This document shows positions 1-11,913 of a stretch of DNA of 64,000 bases, in pieces. Origin of the DNA: Rachycentron canadum (lineage: Eukaryota > Chordata > Actinopteri > Carangiformes > Rachycentridae). A program made the translations under genes and the position numbers. A model generated the notes under the pieces. The model saw only the letters and a list, made by a program, of their open reading frames with translations, had not been told where the DNA came from and did not search any database. The stretch lies in assembly GCA_038496675.1 (NCBI GenBank), contig CM076659.1, positions 16,686,219-16,750,218 on the forward strand, in the 5' to 3' direction. How positions within the stretch are numbered: the stretch's first letter is position 1; the number at the start of each line of letters is the position of its first letter.

Positions 1-1951
1 CTTTTTTCATTTTTTAAAAGCAGTAGTACCTTAAACTATAGGTTAAGATATAAAATCTACAACTGATGTTACAACAAAACTGATCAGAAAACAACAATGG
101 AGGAATTTTTAAACGTGTTACTGAAAAAATTGTAATGCAGTCGTGTAAAATGACCATTAAAAAAACACAAAATCATAATGCTATTATACAGTCATACATT
201 GACTGGGTACAGCAGACACCACTGCAGGCCACTGGAGAGTTAAATACCATAAGAAATACACAATGACGCATTATTACTCATTATGGTAAGAGCTTCCCCA
301 TAAAATCTAAAGTCACACGTAGAGCAATGCAGCCGTGCTGTAGTCTGTCACTGAGATGAGGAAATATTGTAATACCAATAATCAATAACTGGAAGTTTAC
401 AGTAATGAAGACAACCATAAACCAACAGATATACGGATGCCATCGTTTCCACCCTTTCAGTAAATATTAATGAAGTCTCCAAATGCTGCCATCTTCTGGT
501 TAAAAGTAATTATCTGCGTTGAGCTGCTCACTGACTGAAATCATCATTTAAGGAGTAGGCTGGGCTCTAAGACAGAGGAAATGTAAGTCTCCTTTTAGAA
601 ACTGGGGGTGTTATTTAGGGTATTTGGTTAAATATGTGTATTTATTGTATAATAAATTAACCTGGTAACCCCAATTTGTTAAGATTCAGGCCAGTGTTGT
701 ATAGCTGTCAGGTATAAGTCCCTTAATAGGATTGAGTTCAGTCATTACCCAGCCAATTAGTCAGCACCTACTGTGCCTGAAGTCTCCTCTTTCCTTGTCT
801 TCTGTCAAGAAGACCTGCACAAACACAAACACAATCCCAGTTGTGTAGTAGCAGGTTTACTCCTGAAACCACCTAGAGAAATATTATTAATATAATATTA
901 TTATTTTTCCTGTTAAATAAGGAACCCTATTTCCACCATTTGTGAAATGACTCTGCATCACTTTTGTCCTCTTGAAATATAACCATTTACTTTTGCATTG
1001 TGACTGAGGATGCAACACACTTTACAAGCCTGCACAGTATAAATGCTCCTTGTTATACCAAAGGAAAAAGGTATCATTAAGACCAACTCTACCTGAGCAA
1101 GCATGTTGGCCACTTATCTGCAATGTACCTGACACCCACAGTGATGCTATGTAAATAGAAATAAATTGATTACATGTCATTGTTTAGAATCTCTTGGTAA
1201 AATCACATTACAATTCTTGGACACTGTGACACATACAATAATTCAGGTCGATCATGTCATTTCGAAATTGTTTTTATTCCACAATAAGGTGTGAAAAACA
1301 ACTGGCAATATCTAACATTGTTCATACCTGTGACATTTAAAGGAACAGATCCACATTTGGGGAAATATACTTTTTTGTGTCATTGCTGAGAGTTATTCAT
1401 TTGGGAGATTTAGAGATGCTGGTACATGGATTTTTTTTTTTTTTTTTTTACCATTGGACAAACCAGGAAAGCTTTTCCCAGCTTTTATGGTAAGAAATGA
1501 TAACTCCCTATTTCTAATGTCATATAGAGTGAACAAATACTGAGGTTCATCAATGTCATCATCTAACTGTTCTAATGAAAGTGAATGAGCATATCTCCAA
1601 AATGTTAAACTATTTTCTTCAAGTAAATCACTTGGCACTGCAAAAGCACTTAAGATTAGTATGATAACACATTATATATGTTTAGGTCAATAATATAGTT
1701 GCAGCTGTGTCAAGTATTACAGCCACATAAGGCCTTCATTATACACAAGTAGCACAGGTGATGGAAGCACTTTGGCTGGTTGGGAGGTAGATGTTTGTTT
1801 TTTGACTCACTAGACTGTGACTCGGCCAGGAACCTGCTGTACAGAACGATCTTCAGTTCTGGTGATTTTCAGTGGAGGGTTCAGCTTGTTGCATAGCCCA
1901 GATGGTGCTGAGAGAGTTTGCATCAATTCTCTCTTCAACCATCAATTAATT
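1..1951. other. 3' flank of the SDR gene, no gene seen
   Basis: AT-rich sequence downstream of the minus-strand dehydrogenase stop codon. The only open frames are short and show no family resemblance. It probably holds the 3' UTR of the dehydrogenase near its right end; a minus-strand AATAAA reads from 1278 to 1273. A T-rich run sits at about 1431-1449. Nothing else recognisable was found. Confidence 0.6.
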
Positions 1952-3735
1952 CTACCAGGGAAGTTCAGTCCCATCCCAGCTGTATGCCTTGCCAGTCTTT
2001 TCAATATTCAGTGTGTCTATGATGCTCATCAGACAGCTGACAGAGCGTTCGGTGGTGAACAACTTGTCTTTTGGCACATTCCTGTGATAAGGCCGGGAGA
2101 GATCTGTGTTCACTGTTCCTGGATGTAAAGACACACACACCACCTACAATAAAAATAAATAAAAGAATCAGAAACACAAATTGATCAACTTTAAAAAAAA
2201 AAAAAAAAAAAATAAGATCCTGTGGTGTGAGAACATGATTATATGACCATTGCTAAACATGTTTTTACTGGTTAAGAATAGTCACCACTATTGTATCATT
2301 TGTTTATGATATTTATGAAATAAAGAAGTTAAAAGCATGTTTAGACCTACCTTAGGTCGACTGCGGCCCAGCTCTATAGACAAATTCCTGGTGGCCATGT
2401 TAAGAGCTGCTTTAGACATCCTGTAGCTGTACCAACCCCCAAGACCTGAGATGAGGGGGTGGGGTAGAGAGAGAAAGTTAAACTGGAAGACATTTTCATG
2501 CATACTCTTGACTTCTACTCAAGGTAAGAGTAGGGATGTAGTCAATACAACATGTATGCACATGTAAAAAAGCTTTTGAATTGTAATCTAGTTGCTGGTG
2601 ATTTTCCCCCCTACAATGCATACCATTATCGCCAATGGATCCCACTTTGGCTGTGATGTTGACGATGATGCCACTGTGCTGTTTGGTCTTCTCTGTTGGT
2701 TGTTGCCCAAAACCACCCTCACCCTTCTGAAGCAGAGGGGCAAAATACTTTGCCATAACCAGTGGACCCACTGTGTTGGTTGTCAATGTGGAAATGATGC
2801 CCTACAAGAGAAAATCAGTACAGATCCATGATTCAATCAATTAAAAGAGGTAGAGGTTTTGTCTCTTGATTATTTCCATGGGTAGTGGATGGAAAAGCAC
2901 ATAAAGTGGTGGTAAAGTGGCACGATTCCCAATGGATGAATTATGAATTTATGAATAAATGAGAAAATGAATTACTGAGTAATTGCTCAGCAAGTTTTAC
3001 ATAACAGCAGTTCACTATTTCACAAAGGATGTGATCATTTTGTTATGAACTTCAGACAACATCATCTCCTGGACCTCAGTTAATGGGAGTTCCATGAGTG
3101 GCTGGAGGGACAAGTATGCAGGGACCAATTTAGTAAGTCAACTTCATTTTTCAAACCCTGTCAAAAAAATTGACAGGGTTTTTATTTGCCTTTTGGGGAA
3201 AGTAAGGGCAGCTCATAACATGTTGATGATGCACCCAGAAGCATTAAGTTTTAATATTGAAAAGGGATGAGGTAACACTACTTCCTCCTGTCCTCAGTGG
3301 TGTATTAAAGAAGACTGACCACCTAAGACAGACAAATGTTACAGAGAAGTTTACATGATGTTTGAGTTGACATGGTTGAGTACTAAGACAGTGAAAAACA
3401 TGCTTTACCTGAGCAGAAACGTCTCTTAGGCTGGTCTCTCCTTTCCCGGACGGATGCAGCATCGCCGACGAGTTGACAATCAAATCCAACCGTCCGAAGT
3501 TCTCCTTAACCCGCTCCGCGGCTCCGCGGATGTCCTCCTCCCGGTTCACGTCCAGCCCGAGGACCTTCAGTCTGCCCGGGTGTTGACCGGCCAAGCCCCG
3601 GAGCTCGGCCGCTCCGTCCGGGTTTCGGCATGTCGCTATGACGGCTGCGTGGGTTTTGTTTTTCAAGATATGTTTGCAGAACTCAAGTCCCAGTCCTCTG
3701 CTGGCTCCTTGAATGAGCGCGACGGGGGCGGCCAT
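1952..3735 (-). CDS. Short-chain dehydrogenase/reductase, C-factor (CsgA)-like
   Basis: Four coding exons on the minus strand: 3409-3735, 2624-2801, 2351-2445 and 1952-2143, all with GT-AG borders, giving 263 aa, the normal length of a classical SDR. The Rossmann dinucleotide motif GASRGLG is at residues 10-16, an LDV strand at 61-63 and the catalytic pair Y176-R-M-S-K180 in exon 3. HPGTVNTD follows from H207. The family makes NAD(P)-dependent oxidoreductases; fish homologues are usually called C-factor or CsgA-like and the substrate is unknown. Two positions are odd: the usual NNAG reads N-S-S-A (88-91), and the catalytic-serine region reads V-N-I-T-A (156-160). The start is the first ATG, directly before the nucleotide-binding strand, inside a CpG-rich exon 1. 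The gene is divergent from nphp1. Family assignment is firm; function is inference. Confidence 0.9.
3153..3181. repeat. Perfect 12-bp inverted repeat with 5-nt A loop
   Basis: AAACCCTGTCAA at 3153-3164 is followed by five A and then TTGACAGGGTTT at 3170-3181. The hairpin lies in intron 1 of the dehydrogenase gene. It could be a small folded transposon remnant; no function can be read from the sequence. Confidence 0.7.
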
Positions 3736-3760
3736 GGCAGGTTTGTCACAACAGTGGAAG
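3405..3760. promoter_or_regulatory. CpG-rich segment at 5' end of the SDR gene
   Basis: CpG dinucleotides are dense here (for example around 3460-3620), in contrast to the AT-rich, CpG-poor surroundings. It covers coding exon 1 of the dehydrogenase and the start of the divergent spacer. This fits a CpG-island promoter, but no initiation site can be fixed by eye. Confidence 0.5.
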
Positions 3761-4295
3761 TCAACGGAGTGAGGTTGTGTTTGCTGCGTTCATGATCCAC
3801 CAGACACGTCGTTAAATTGATTTTTTTTAAATAGCGACATAACTAAGGGCATTTGCCAATACCCTTTAGAAAGTGTACCAGTGGAATTAATTATTCATTT
3901 GTTTATCTACTACCTGGATTAAAAAAAAAAGTGTTTTAAAATCATATTTTCGACATTAACTTTAAGAAATGGACGCTAACGAGGAGAACATTAAGGCAAC
4001 ATATTTCACAACGTGTAGTACGCCCTCTGTAGGTCATCACAAAGGCACTTACACAACTACAATGTATATATAATATTGCATAAGATACTCATTGTGTAAT
4101 GGCCGGACTGGGCGCTACAGAGCTGTCAGATTATTTTCTCAGTTTTAAATCCATCCTTGTTTTATGTGCAACATGAGCAGCAGCAACATTACAAAATCTT
4201 AATAACAAGTAGTCATGGTAAAAGATAGAGTTAGACATTTAATTAACCACATGAAGGAAGAAGCTATTTCAACTGGTTTATTGTCAACCCTCCAT

Positions 4296-4311
4296 CCTGT
4301 AGATGGCGGTA
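4296..4311 (+). promoter_or_regulatory. CTCF-like core motif
   Basis: CCTGTAGATGGCGGTA agrees with the vertebrate CTCF core CCASYAGRKGGCRSYV at all positions but one (T instead of A at position 3). It lies in the spacer between two divergent genes. Occupancy cannot be judged from sequence. Confidence 0.35.
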
Positions 4312-4500
4312 GCTTAATACCAAGTGTCAGTCTCTCTTTTCACGTATAATAAACTCGATCATAAATATATGAAATGACAAATCCACAACGAATGTCGTTG
4401 AATTTATTTACAAGTAATAAATACACGATATATCTGAACGAGGTTAATGTAGAAGATTATTTAAATCAACATAGTCAAATCTAAACCCGAAGAAAATTCG

Positions 4501-4513
4501 GTTGCCTAGCGAC
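4501..4513 (+). promoter_or_regulatory. X-box-like RFX site upstream of nphp1
   Basis: GTTGCC-T-AGCGAC fits the ciliary X-box GTNRCC-N(0-3)-RGYAAC with one mismatch (G for A in the right half). It ends 76 bp before the nphp1 ATG, the usual place for an X-box in a cilia gene. RFX-family factors activate transition-zone genes through such sites, which matches the known role of nephrocystin-1. Binding is inferred. Confidence 0.6.
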
Positions 4514-4588
4514 CGGTGGACGTGTAGGGTCAGCTAGCTAGCTAGGATCTGCTAACACATGGGTTATGAAGCATAAACCTGCGTGTAA

Positions 4589-7500
4589 ATGCCTCCAAAA
4601 AGAAAAGGACCTTTACAACTTGTCCAGAGGGAAGTGGACGAAATAGAGAAACAGGTTTGTAAGAGAATGGCGCATGCTTGTGCGTTTTTCGCGGTGAAGT
4701 TTAAACTAAGTATGAATTGATATGTTGTTGTAGCGGTGGCACCAACATTAATCAACCATTCTCCAAATACAGCAAACCTAAGCTTTGAGGTGTAGCAGCT
4801 CTGTTAATTGTAAATATGATTTAACAATTTTTATCGTAACTGTTCTTTGCTTGTTCTTTGGCTCTTATGCCCATACGTTTATTTCACCCAGCAATGTAAA
4901 CAAAAGTTAAAATGGCGAATTTCTTTAAACTAAATGCTTCTTGGTAGATGAAATTTATGCCGAAGTTTGTACAATACACTAAAATAAAGTACCTTATGAG
5001 TCGTTTAATGAAGAACTTGGTCAAGAAGCAGGGAAACATTAAAAGGCTAGATTTGAAATGAAGACTCGCCTATAGCGTAGCATCTTTAATGATTTTTTTT
5101 GCACACAGCGCGTTTATTCAATAAACAAACATATAAGAAGAGACTGAGCAAAGACTAGCTTTAAAGACCTCTGCGTATTTTTAATCAGACAAACAACAAA
5201 AGTGTGACACTCTTGTATTCACTGTGTTCCCCATGATTTTTCTAACCCAGGTTGACAGCCTGGTGAAGGATGTACAGAGTCAGGGTGGATCTACTGAAGA
5301 GGCATTACGGAGGTAAACAGCTCTGAGAGAACCGCAACACCGCTGCCTAAACTGCAAATCCAGTTAAGAGTAGGACCCTAACCCTGACTTGCTTTGAAAC
5401 TGTTGAAGGGACATGGCTTGCTCTGCACTTATTTATATTAGGTTTTCATCCTGTTAGGATTTAATTGATTTTGATTGTTTTTCTCCTGTAAGACTTTGAG
5501 GTTTCATTTTAAATGTGTCTAATTCTAAACAGATGTCAAGAGCTGCAGACGTCAGCAGAGAAGTCACTGAGGACACTAAAGAAACTGACAAAGGTTAGTG
5601 CTGTTAAATCATGCCAAAAGAAGTTACTTGTAAAGACGTCTAGTTCCTAGTAATGAAATAATAATAATGAAAATTCCAAGCAACCAATTGTATTTCTTAA
5701 TAAATATTAATTGTTGACATCAATAACTGACATTATTTATGACCCCAAGTCCATCTATAGTATAATGAGAGAAATCTTGAAATACAACAAAATGAGCATC
5801 ATTATTATTGGTTTAATAATGCATGATTTCTTCTAGGCTGATGAGCCAGCTCCAGTGGGAAACTATGATCAAAGGAAACAGCAAGAGGAGACACAACTAC
5901 AGAACATCTTGAAGCGTCTGAACACACTCTCTCTGGAGCTTTCACCACCAGGACCAAGTAGTGCTGCTGGGTCAGTGACCTGTGCGAAAGGGAGAGAAAA
6001 AAGATGTGATGGGAGTCACGATTGTTTAATGTACAATACCATTTCTTTTTGTTATGATTTTATCCACAGCAATATTTCAAGGGAAGATAGTGATGATGAT
6101 GATGACGAAGATGAAGACAGCAATGATGATGAAGATGATCATGTTGATGAGGATGGAGATGCAAAGCAAGCTGTGAAACCGCCATCTCAGTCAGACCGTC
6201 ACATCTACACAGTCCTCAGTGATTTCAAAGGAGAGCAGGAAGGAGATCTGTCTGTTCAGGTGAATTACTTTCTGTTTTGCAGACAAAGATAAAGCACAGG
6301 CAGGTGACATGTCAACAACATGCAAGGGGCTAGAAGTGGTTAAAATGAAAAGTCAGAGTTCAGCTGGAGATGTAGCATAAGCTGTGTAATCAGGAGTTTC
6401 CTCTTATCAACAAACTGGCTCAACTTCAAACTATTTCCTTTACTATTTACTTTATTTACTATATTTCTATTTACTATTATTTATTTTTCTATTCAAGCTG
6501 CTTTTTTCATTCTTAAAAGCTGCACAGGAGTGAAGCTTAAATTTGGTGAGAATTAATTCTCATGGGGCAAATCTATTTAACATGGGTACTGTTCCCTGTC
6601 ACTTCTAAAATGTCCTCATATAATCGGATCTAATACATACTAGGTTTAGCAAATCAGGAAAAAGCCAGGTTCAAAAAATAGAAAAAAGACCATTCAGTGT
6701 GTTGAGAAGAGAAGAGTGTGTCCACATTCCTGCTAAATAGAGGTTAAATCAAGTGTGATCCAAATATTCCTGATTTGTCAGCTACATACTAATTTGATGT
6801 TAAGCATTTATTTGGTGTTTGGTGAACAGCAGCATGCTTTCTTTTATGATTATAATGATTATGACTGTTGGGCCACATAAAATCTCTATCAATAAATCAT
6901 ACATTTTTCAAGTTTACAAGAATCATAAATCAGATCATTTTATAAATATTTTTGTAATTAGCAGTTTCAGGCTATTTTATTTTATGTAGACGCGCTTATA
7001 CCCAGATTTGATTTTCAGACCTGCTTGTCATGAATTGAGTCTCATTTGGTCTCCAAATGTTAAAAAATTAAAAATCCTGTTTATTAGTGATACATCACTA
7101 ATGTGAAATTATATGACTGTTCATTTCCCCACGGTTTTAAGAGGGGGGAGGTATTAAGGATTATAAAGAAGACAGCAGATGGATGGTGGCTGGCTCAGGA
7201 CCCTAAAGGAAACAAAGGAGTGGTTCCAAAAACCTATTTGAAGGTACACAACCTACTAAACAACTGCACCTCAGAGTATCCGACAGTTTAACTATTTGTG
7301 TTGATTTAAACAAGTTTTTTAAAATCATCAAAATCATCACCAAAGACAGATATATTCACAAATATAATAACTTCCTGTTTTGTTCATTTTAATTGTTAGC
7401 AACTGCCATGTAATGCTGTACACTGTTGGAATATTTGCCAGTTAAAAACACACATTTTTCAGATTGGCTCTGGTGTTGACAATGAAGATGATGACAAAGA

Positions 7501-9873
7501 TGATAATGAAAATGATGATGATGATGATGACGACGACGACGACGACGACGGAGAGGACTCATCAGAGGAGGAGGAAGAGCAAGATGGAGAAGAACTGACT
7601 GATGACAGAGACAAACAAAGGTTCAACCTTTTAATCTGCATTTTAAATTGAATGACATTAAGCCCCCAGATGTTTTTGGATCAGTGTTGCTCAGGTTATG
7701 TGAGCGAGTCTTTGTTCAAAAGGACTGAGTTGCCTGAATTGAACAGTGTCAACTGCATTAACCACATAATCAACAACCACCAAATATGAACCATAGGTTG
7801 ACCACTGTCACTTGTTCATTGACAGCAGAGCTTCACACTTCAACTGGTCCACTGTGAGAAAGGCCCTGACTGAGGTAAAACTACATACTTATACACAACT
7901 CTAACCTCAACAACCGATACCACTGTTCATTTACCAATCAAAAAACATTGTATATTCAATATATTCATAGTTCTGTGTATGTGTGTGTGTTTGTGTGTGT
8001 CAGATTGATGCAACAGATGTGCTGTCTGCCATGGGGGCTATACCTTCAGGATTCAGACCATCAACCCTCAACAAACTGCTGTTGGATGAAGGTCATTATA
8101 CACTCTAATAAATAAATACACAAGAACACAGACACACGCACTCACTGTCAACAGAAATACACATTCACAGTGCTTGTTGTATATTATTTATAAAATTTTT
8201 TAATTTTCTGTCAGTTAGAATAATTATCAAAGTTCAGCCCTGAGCTGTTTTCAAGAAAATTACACCCAAAACTTAACAATAGCTCAAAAAGTATTTTTGT
8301 AATATGCAGGGATTAAAAAAAGAAATAAAAACAACAACAACATTAAATTGTGGTCAGATTCAATGTAAAACCTAGGTAATAGTTACTTTGTGAACATTGC
8401 ATTTTCAAACAACTTTGTCAGAAGTTTAGTTCCATGTAAATTTGTTTCTGCGGTTTTGTCATTTCATTCTAATATTAGGTTGTCTGTGTTTTTTTTTCTC
8501 CCCATGTGTGTTGATTTTCATTATCTTTATTAGTTATATTACCACGTTAGTTCTTATTACCTAATGAAGAGCAGCAGTCATGCAGAGAGAACCAGAGGCA
8601 GATAGGGTTAGGGACCATTTTGGTGATTCTCTTGCAGTTTGTACCACCACCACAATAACAACCAGTGGTGTTAGTCACTGTTAGTAACTGTGGCTCTTCA
8701 ATAAATACTACATGATTAAGAGTCAAAGCCATTTGTTTGTTTCTTTTTCAGGTGTAACCTACAGAGGAAGTCACCATATTCAGCCTGAACTCAGTCAGTC
8801 ACAGCTCTCCTTTAAAGACCTCTTTCTAGATCCAGACACTGGCAGGGTGAGACAGTCTGTCTTTCTTTCAGTTGTTTTTCACTCTGTCAAAGTGCACATG
8901 ATTCAGTCATGAAGATGCTCTATTGACTAAAACAGTACTGATTTCTGTGAACTTGTGTAGGTTCGTGCTCGGCAGGTCCGGACTTGTGTTTGTTTCACTT
9001 TGTGGAGCTGCAGGATGATTCCTACTCCTGGAGTTGGAGTTCAGGTGCTCAGCAGACACATCCGCCTCTGTGCATTTGATGGAACTCAGGTATCATGGGT
9101 ATCTTTGTCATAAATACAACTGTACCTCCTTACCCTACCCAAGTCTGTCAAGTGGAAACAGTTAATAGCTAAGTGTTAGATTCAGTTTTCTGCAAATATC
9201 TCTATTGCTGTTATAGTGGGTATTTTTATTAATCAGTGATCACTTTATCAGGAAGAATCATGTCAGACCAGATTTTTCTACTTTCAACTCTCTCTTTTTT
9301 TTTCCTTGTGTTTCAGGTGTTGAGTAACATCCACACAGTGAGAGCAACCTACAATCCCAGGAGCTCCAGGACATGGAGCTTCTCTCCCAGGGTATGTTCA
9401 TGATTTGTGTTCAAGATTTAAGATGAACTTAAATCAGAAATCCAGTGTTTGTGTGTGTTTGCCCCAGATGACAGGTATCCTACCCAACCTCCTAGACGGA
9501 GAATGTTTTCTACGCTGCAACTCTGCATCCCCTGACCTCGGCATCCTCTTTGAACTGGGGGTCACATTTATACGGAATGTAAGGAGCAACATGCACATAC
9601 ATAATTGCATCACATCGCATGTGACAGTGATGTGATTAAGTTTATATAAAACACAAAGAAAAGGAAATGGAAAACTACTGTTGTTGGGATGGGAGACAAT
9701 ACGATAAGGAAATCCCCTTTATAAAAATGGACAGAGAAAGTGTTTAGGGGCTGTGTCTAATTTTTAGGTTTACATATTTGTGTGTTTTAGTCTACAGGTG
9801 AAAGAGGAGACCTGAGCTGCGGCTGGGCTTTCCTCAAACTGACAGATGACGCTGGAAATCCACTCCCCAACAG

Positions 9874-9911
<38 letters not shown>

Positions 9912-11806
9912 ATATATCACTGCATACACAGTCTTACACATATAAGAATGACAAAGACACTGCTTTGTACATGTACTCATTTATGCAGCTTCCAGCTTCC
10001 ATACAAAGAATCTCTTCAAACACAGTCTTACACTTTTCTTACACTAGACACACACATAGTTAGAACCACATGTAACTATGAAATCACCCAAACACATTAC
10101 AGTTTTTTTGTAACTTGTTCTTGCACATCTTTGATATGCATGTCTACTATGAAAAAAGTGACTGTATAGTAGAAAATTAAATGACTACAAAATTTTGCAC
10201 TCAATACTTAAACATCTTATCCAACCTGTGTGTAGGACTTATGAGCTGTCAGTAAACGGTGGAACTCCATATGAGAAGGATGTAGCAGTGGAGGCTTCAG
10301 TCACCAGGGGATGTAAGAAGACACAGCAGAACTCAAAACATGTCCATTCAAAAAGTTTCCTCACAGAAAACATCAGCATCAGATCATAATTAGAAAAACA
10401 ATCAGATGACTGACCTTATACATGAAGAATCATGTAAAGTCTTATTTACGGTAAGGAAAAACTAGGAAATTTTGAATCTCCTCTCATCTCCTCTCCTCAG
10501 CTCAAACAGGTGTTTTCCAGCAGATGCTCCAGGCAAGGCGGCAGCCCAAATTGATAGTCAAGTTGAAATCTGCCAACAGCCGAACCAGAACGCAGCTCAG
10601 GTGGGAGGATTAGTAAGAAAAAAAAAACAAAAAACAAACCAAAAAAAAAATATATATATAAAATCATTACCAAATTTAGATGTGTATTAGTGACAAGTAT
10701 TTCTTTCCCTTTCAGTCTCCTGCCAGACACTCTGCTGCACTGCTTGAACTGTGTCCACCTGCTGGCTCTACACAGACAGCTGCTAGCTGACACACTACTG
10801 ATGGACAGGCCTACCATGCAGAATGCAGGTAGCACACACCTCCCATGCCTCTTATCCAAACTCCAGATGATACAGTGCTTAGAAACAATATTTGAATAAC
10901 CTTTCTGTCTGTTTCAGACCTGATATGCAGTCCTATACTTTCTACATTCCCTATGCTGTTGGACCAGCCAGATCTACTGGATGCCCTCAGGGTCAGTTTC
11001 TAAGGGGATTGTAGTAGAAATTGCTGTTTCCATATTGTTTGTTGATAGATACACAGGTTGTATTGTAGAGTTGAAAGTACTTATTTGCTGATATAAATCT
11101 TTGGAAACCAAACAATTAGGATATTTTCTAAAATAACCAGTATTCAGTGTTTTTCTCACTTGAGAAGCTCCTGAAATACTATTTACACCAAAAAGAGCCA
11201 CTCCTTTTTTTAAGCAGGTTGATCCAGTCTGTATAAATACATCACTGTTTCAAATGAAAAAACAACACCACAAATAAAATGATCTAATGTTGTCCCTCAG
11301 GGTGCCTGGCTGGATGCTGAGACCAATATGAGCAGAGCACAGAAGGTGATAATGTATTTTCATGTGTGTAATACCAGTACAGACCCACAGAGGGTGATGT
11401 CAGCATGCGTAACCTGGTGCCTTTTCTCAACCAAGATGATGTGTTCATCTGCCAATGTGCAAAAATTCACTGCAGGCTGCTGATGAGTTGTGAATGTAAA
11501 CTTCTCTTCCTCTCTGTGTGTTTGTAGAGAGACTTGTCTTTTCTGAAACAGGAGTTTGTTAAAGTCTACATGTCATCCGTCTATTTCCTCCTTCACTTAC
11601 CCTCGCTGCCCTGTCATCGCTGGGCGGACCCTTCTACAGAGGAGCAACGGGCCAGGGTCATATACGCCACTTTGGATTCTCTCAAACACACCCAGCACAC
11701 CACCAGCCAATCAGGAAGCCCAGAGGTCTTTACTGACCCCATGCATCCTCATCTTGCCTTTGATGTCACAGAGCTGAGCTTTGACCTCCTCTGTGTAGCA
11801 CGATAA
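4589..11806 (+). CDS. nphp1: Nephrocystin-1
   Basis: Twenty coding exons join in frame to 696 aa (human is about 732): 4589-4654, 5251-5312, 5533-5593, 5837-5970, 6070-6259, 7142-7243, 7463-7620, 7826-7874, 8004-8091, 8752-8846, 8961-9089, 9317-9391, 9468-9578, 9791-9873, 10236-10312, 10501-10600, 10716-10828, 10918-10991, 11301-11345, 11528-11806. Order of parts: N-terminal coiled coil (about 5-105), acidic stretch (113-138), SH3 domain (about 150-205; D-G-W-W at 184-187, V-P-K-T-Y from 199), second acidic region with 12 consecutive Asp, then the nephrocystin homology region with segments such as MGAIPSGFRPSTL, NSASPDLGILFELG and NGGTPYEK that match vertebrate NPHP1. The protein is a scaffold of the ciliary transition zone and cell junctions (NPHP1-4-8 module); human loss causes juvenile nephronophthisis. 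All introns are GT-AG. Start: first ATG, giving a basic MPPKRKG start before the coiled coil. Confidence 0.97.
7514..7549 (+). repeat. (GAT)5(GAC)7 trinucleotide tract coding poly-Asp
   Basis: Twelve uninterrupted Asp codons in nphp1 exon 7, five GAT then seven GAC, inside the acidic linker after the SH3 domain. The pure repeat makes in-frame length variation likely; human NPHP1 has acidic but mixed Glu-rich sequence at this place. Confidence 0.9.
9874..9908 (+). repeat. (CA)n microsatellite at the nphp1 intron 14 donor
   Basis: The 5' splice site GTACAC runs straight into a CA repeat of about 17 units, so the donor and the repeat share bases. Confidence 0.9.
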
Positions 11807-11907
11807 CATCCCATCACTTTAAATTAATGTATTCCAGATACCAGTTCATAAAAAGAATAGCCCCCCCAAATGTGCCATAAATCATCTTAAAATTTGTAAA
11901 CTTAAAC

Positions 11908-11913
11908 AATAAA
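11908..11913 (+). terminator. Poly(A) signal of nphp1
   Basis: AATAAA lies 102 bp after the nphp1 stop codon, the first canonical signal downstream. Cleavage would be expected 10-30 bp further on. Confidence 0.6.

Larger units (their letters stand above)
3736..4588. promoter_or_regulatory. Head-to-head spacer (putative bidirectional promoter) between the SDR gene and nphp1
   Basis: 853 bp separate the two divergent start codons, so both 5' UTRs and promoters must lie here unless non-coding first exons sit elsewhere. No long open frame is present. It contains an X-box-like RFX motif 76 bp before the nphp1 ATG and a CTCF-like core (both listed separately). No convincing TATA box is positioned for either gene. 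Confidence 0.55.

Noticed and set aside
7459..7641. Ser-rich minus-strand open frame
   Set aside because: Shadow of the Asp/Glu-rich nphp1 exon 7.
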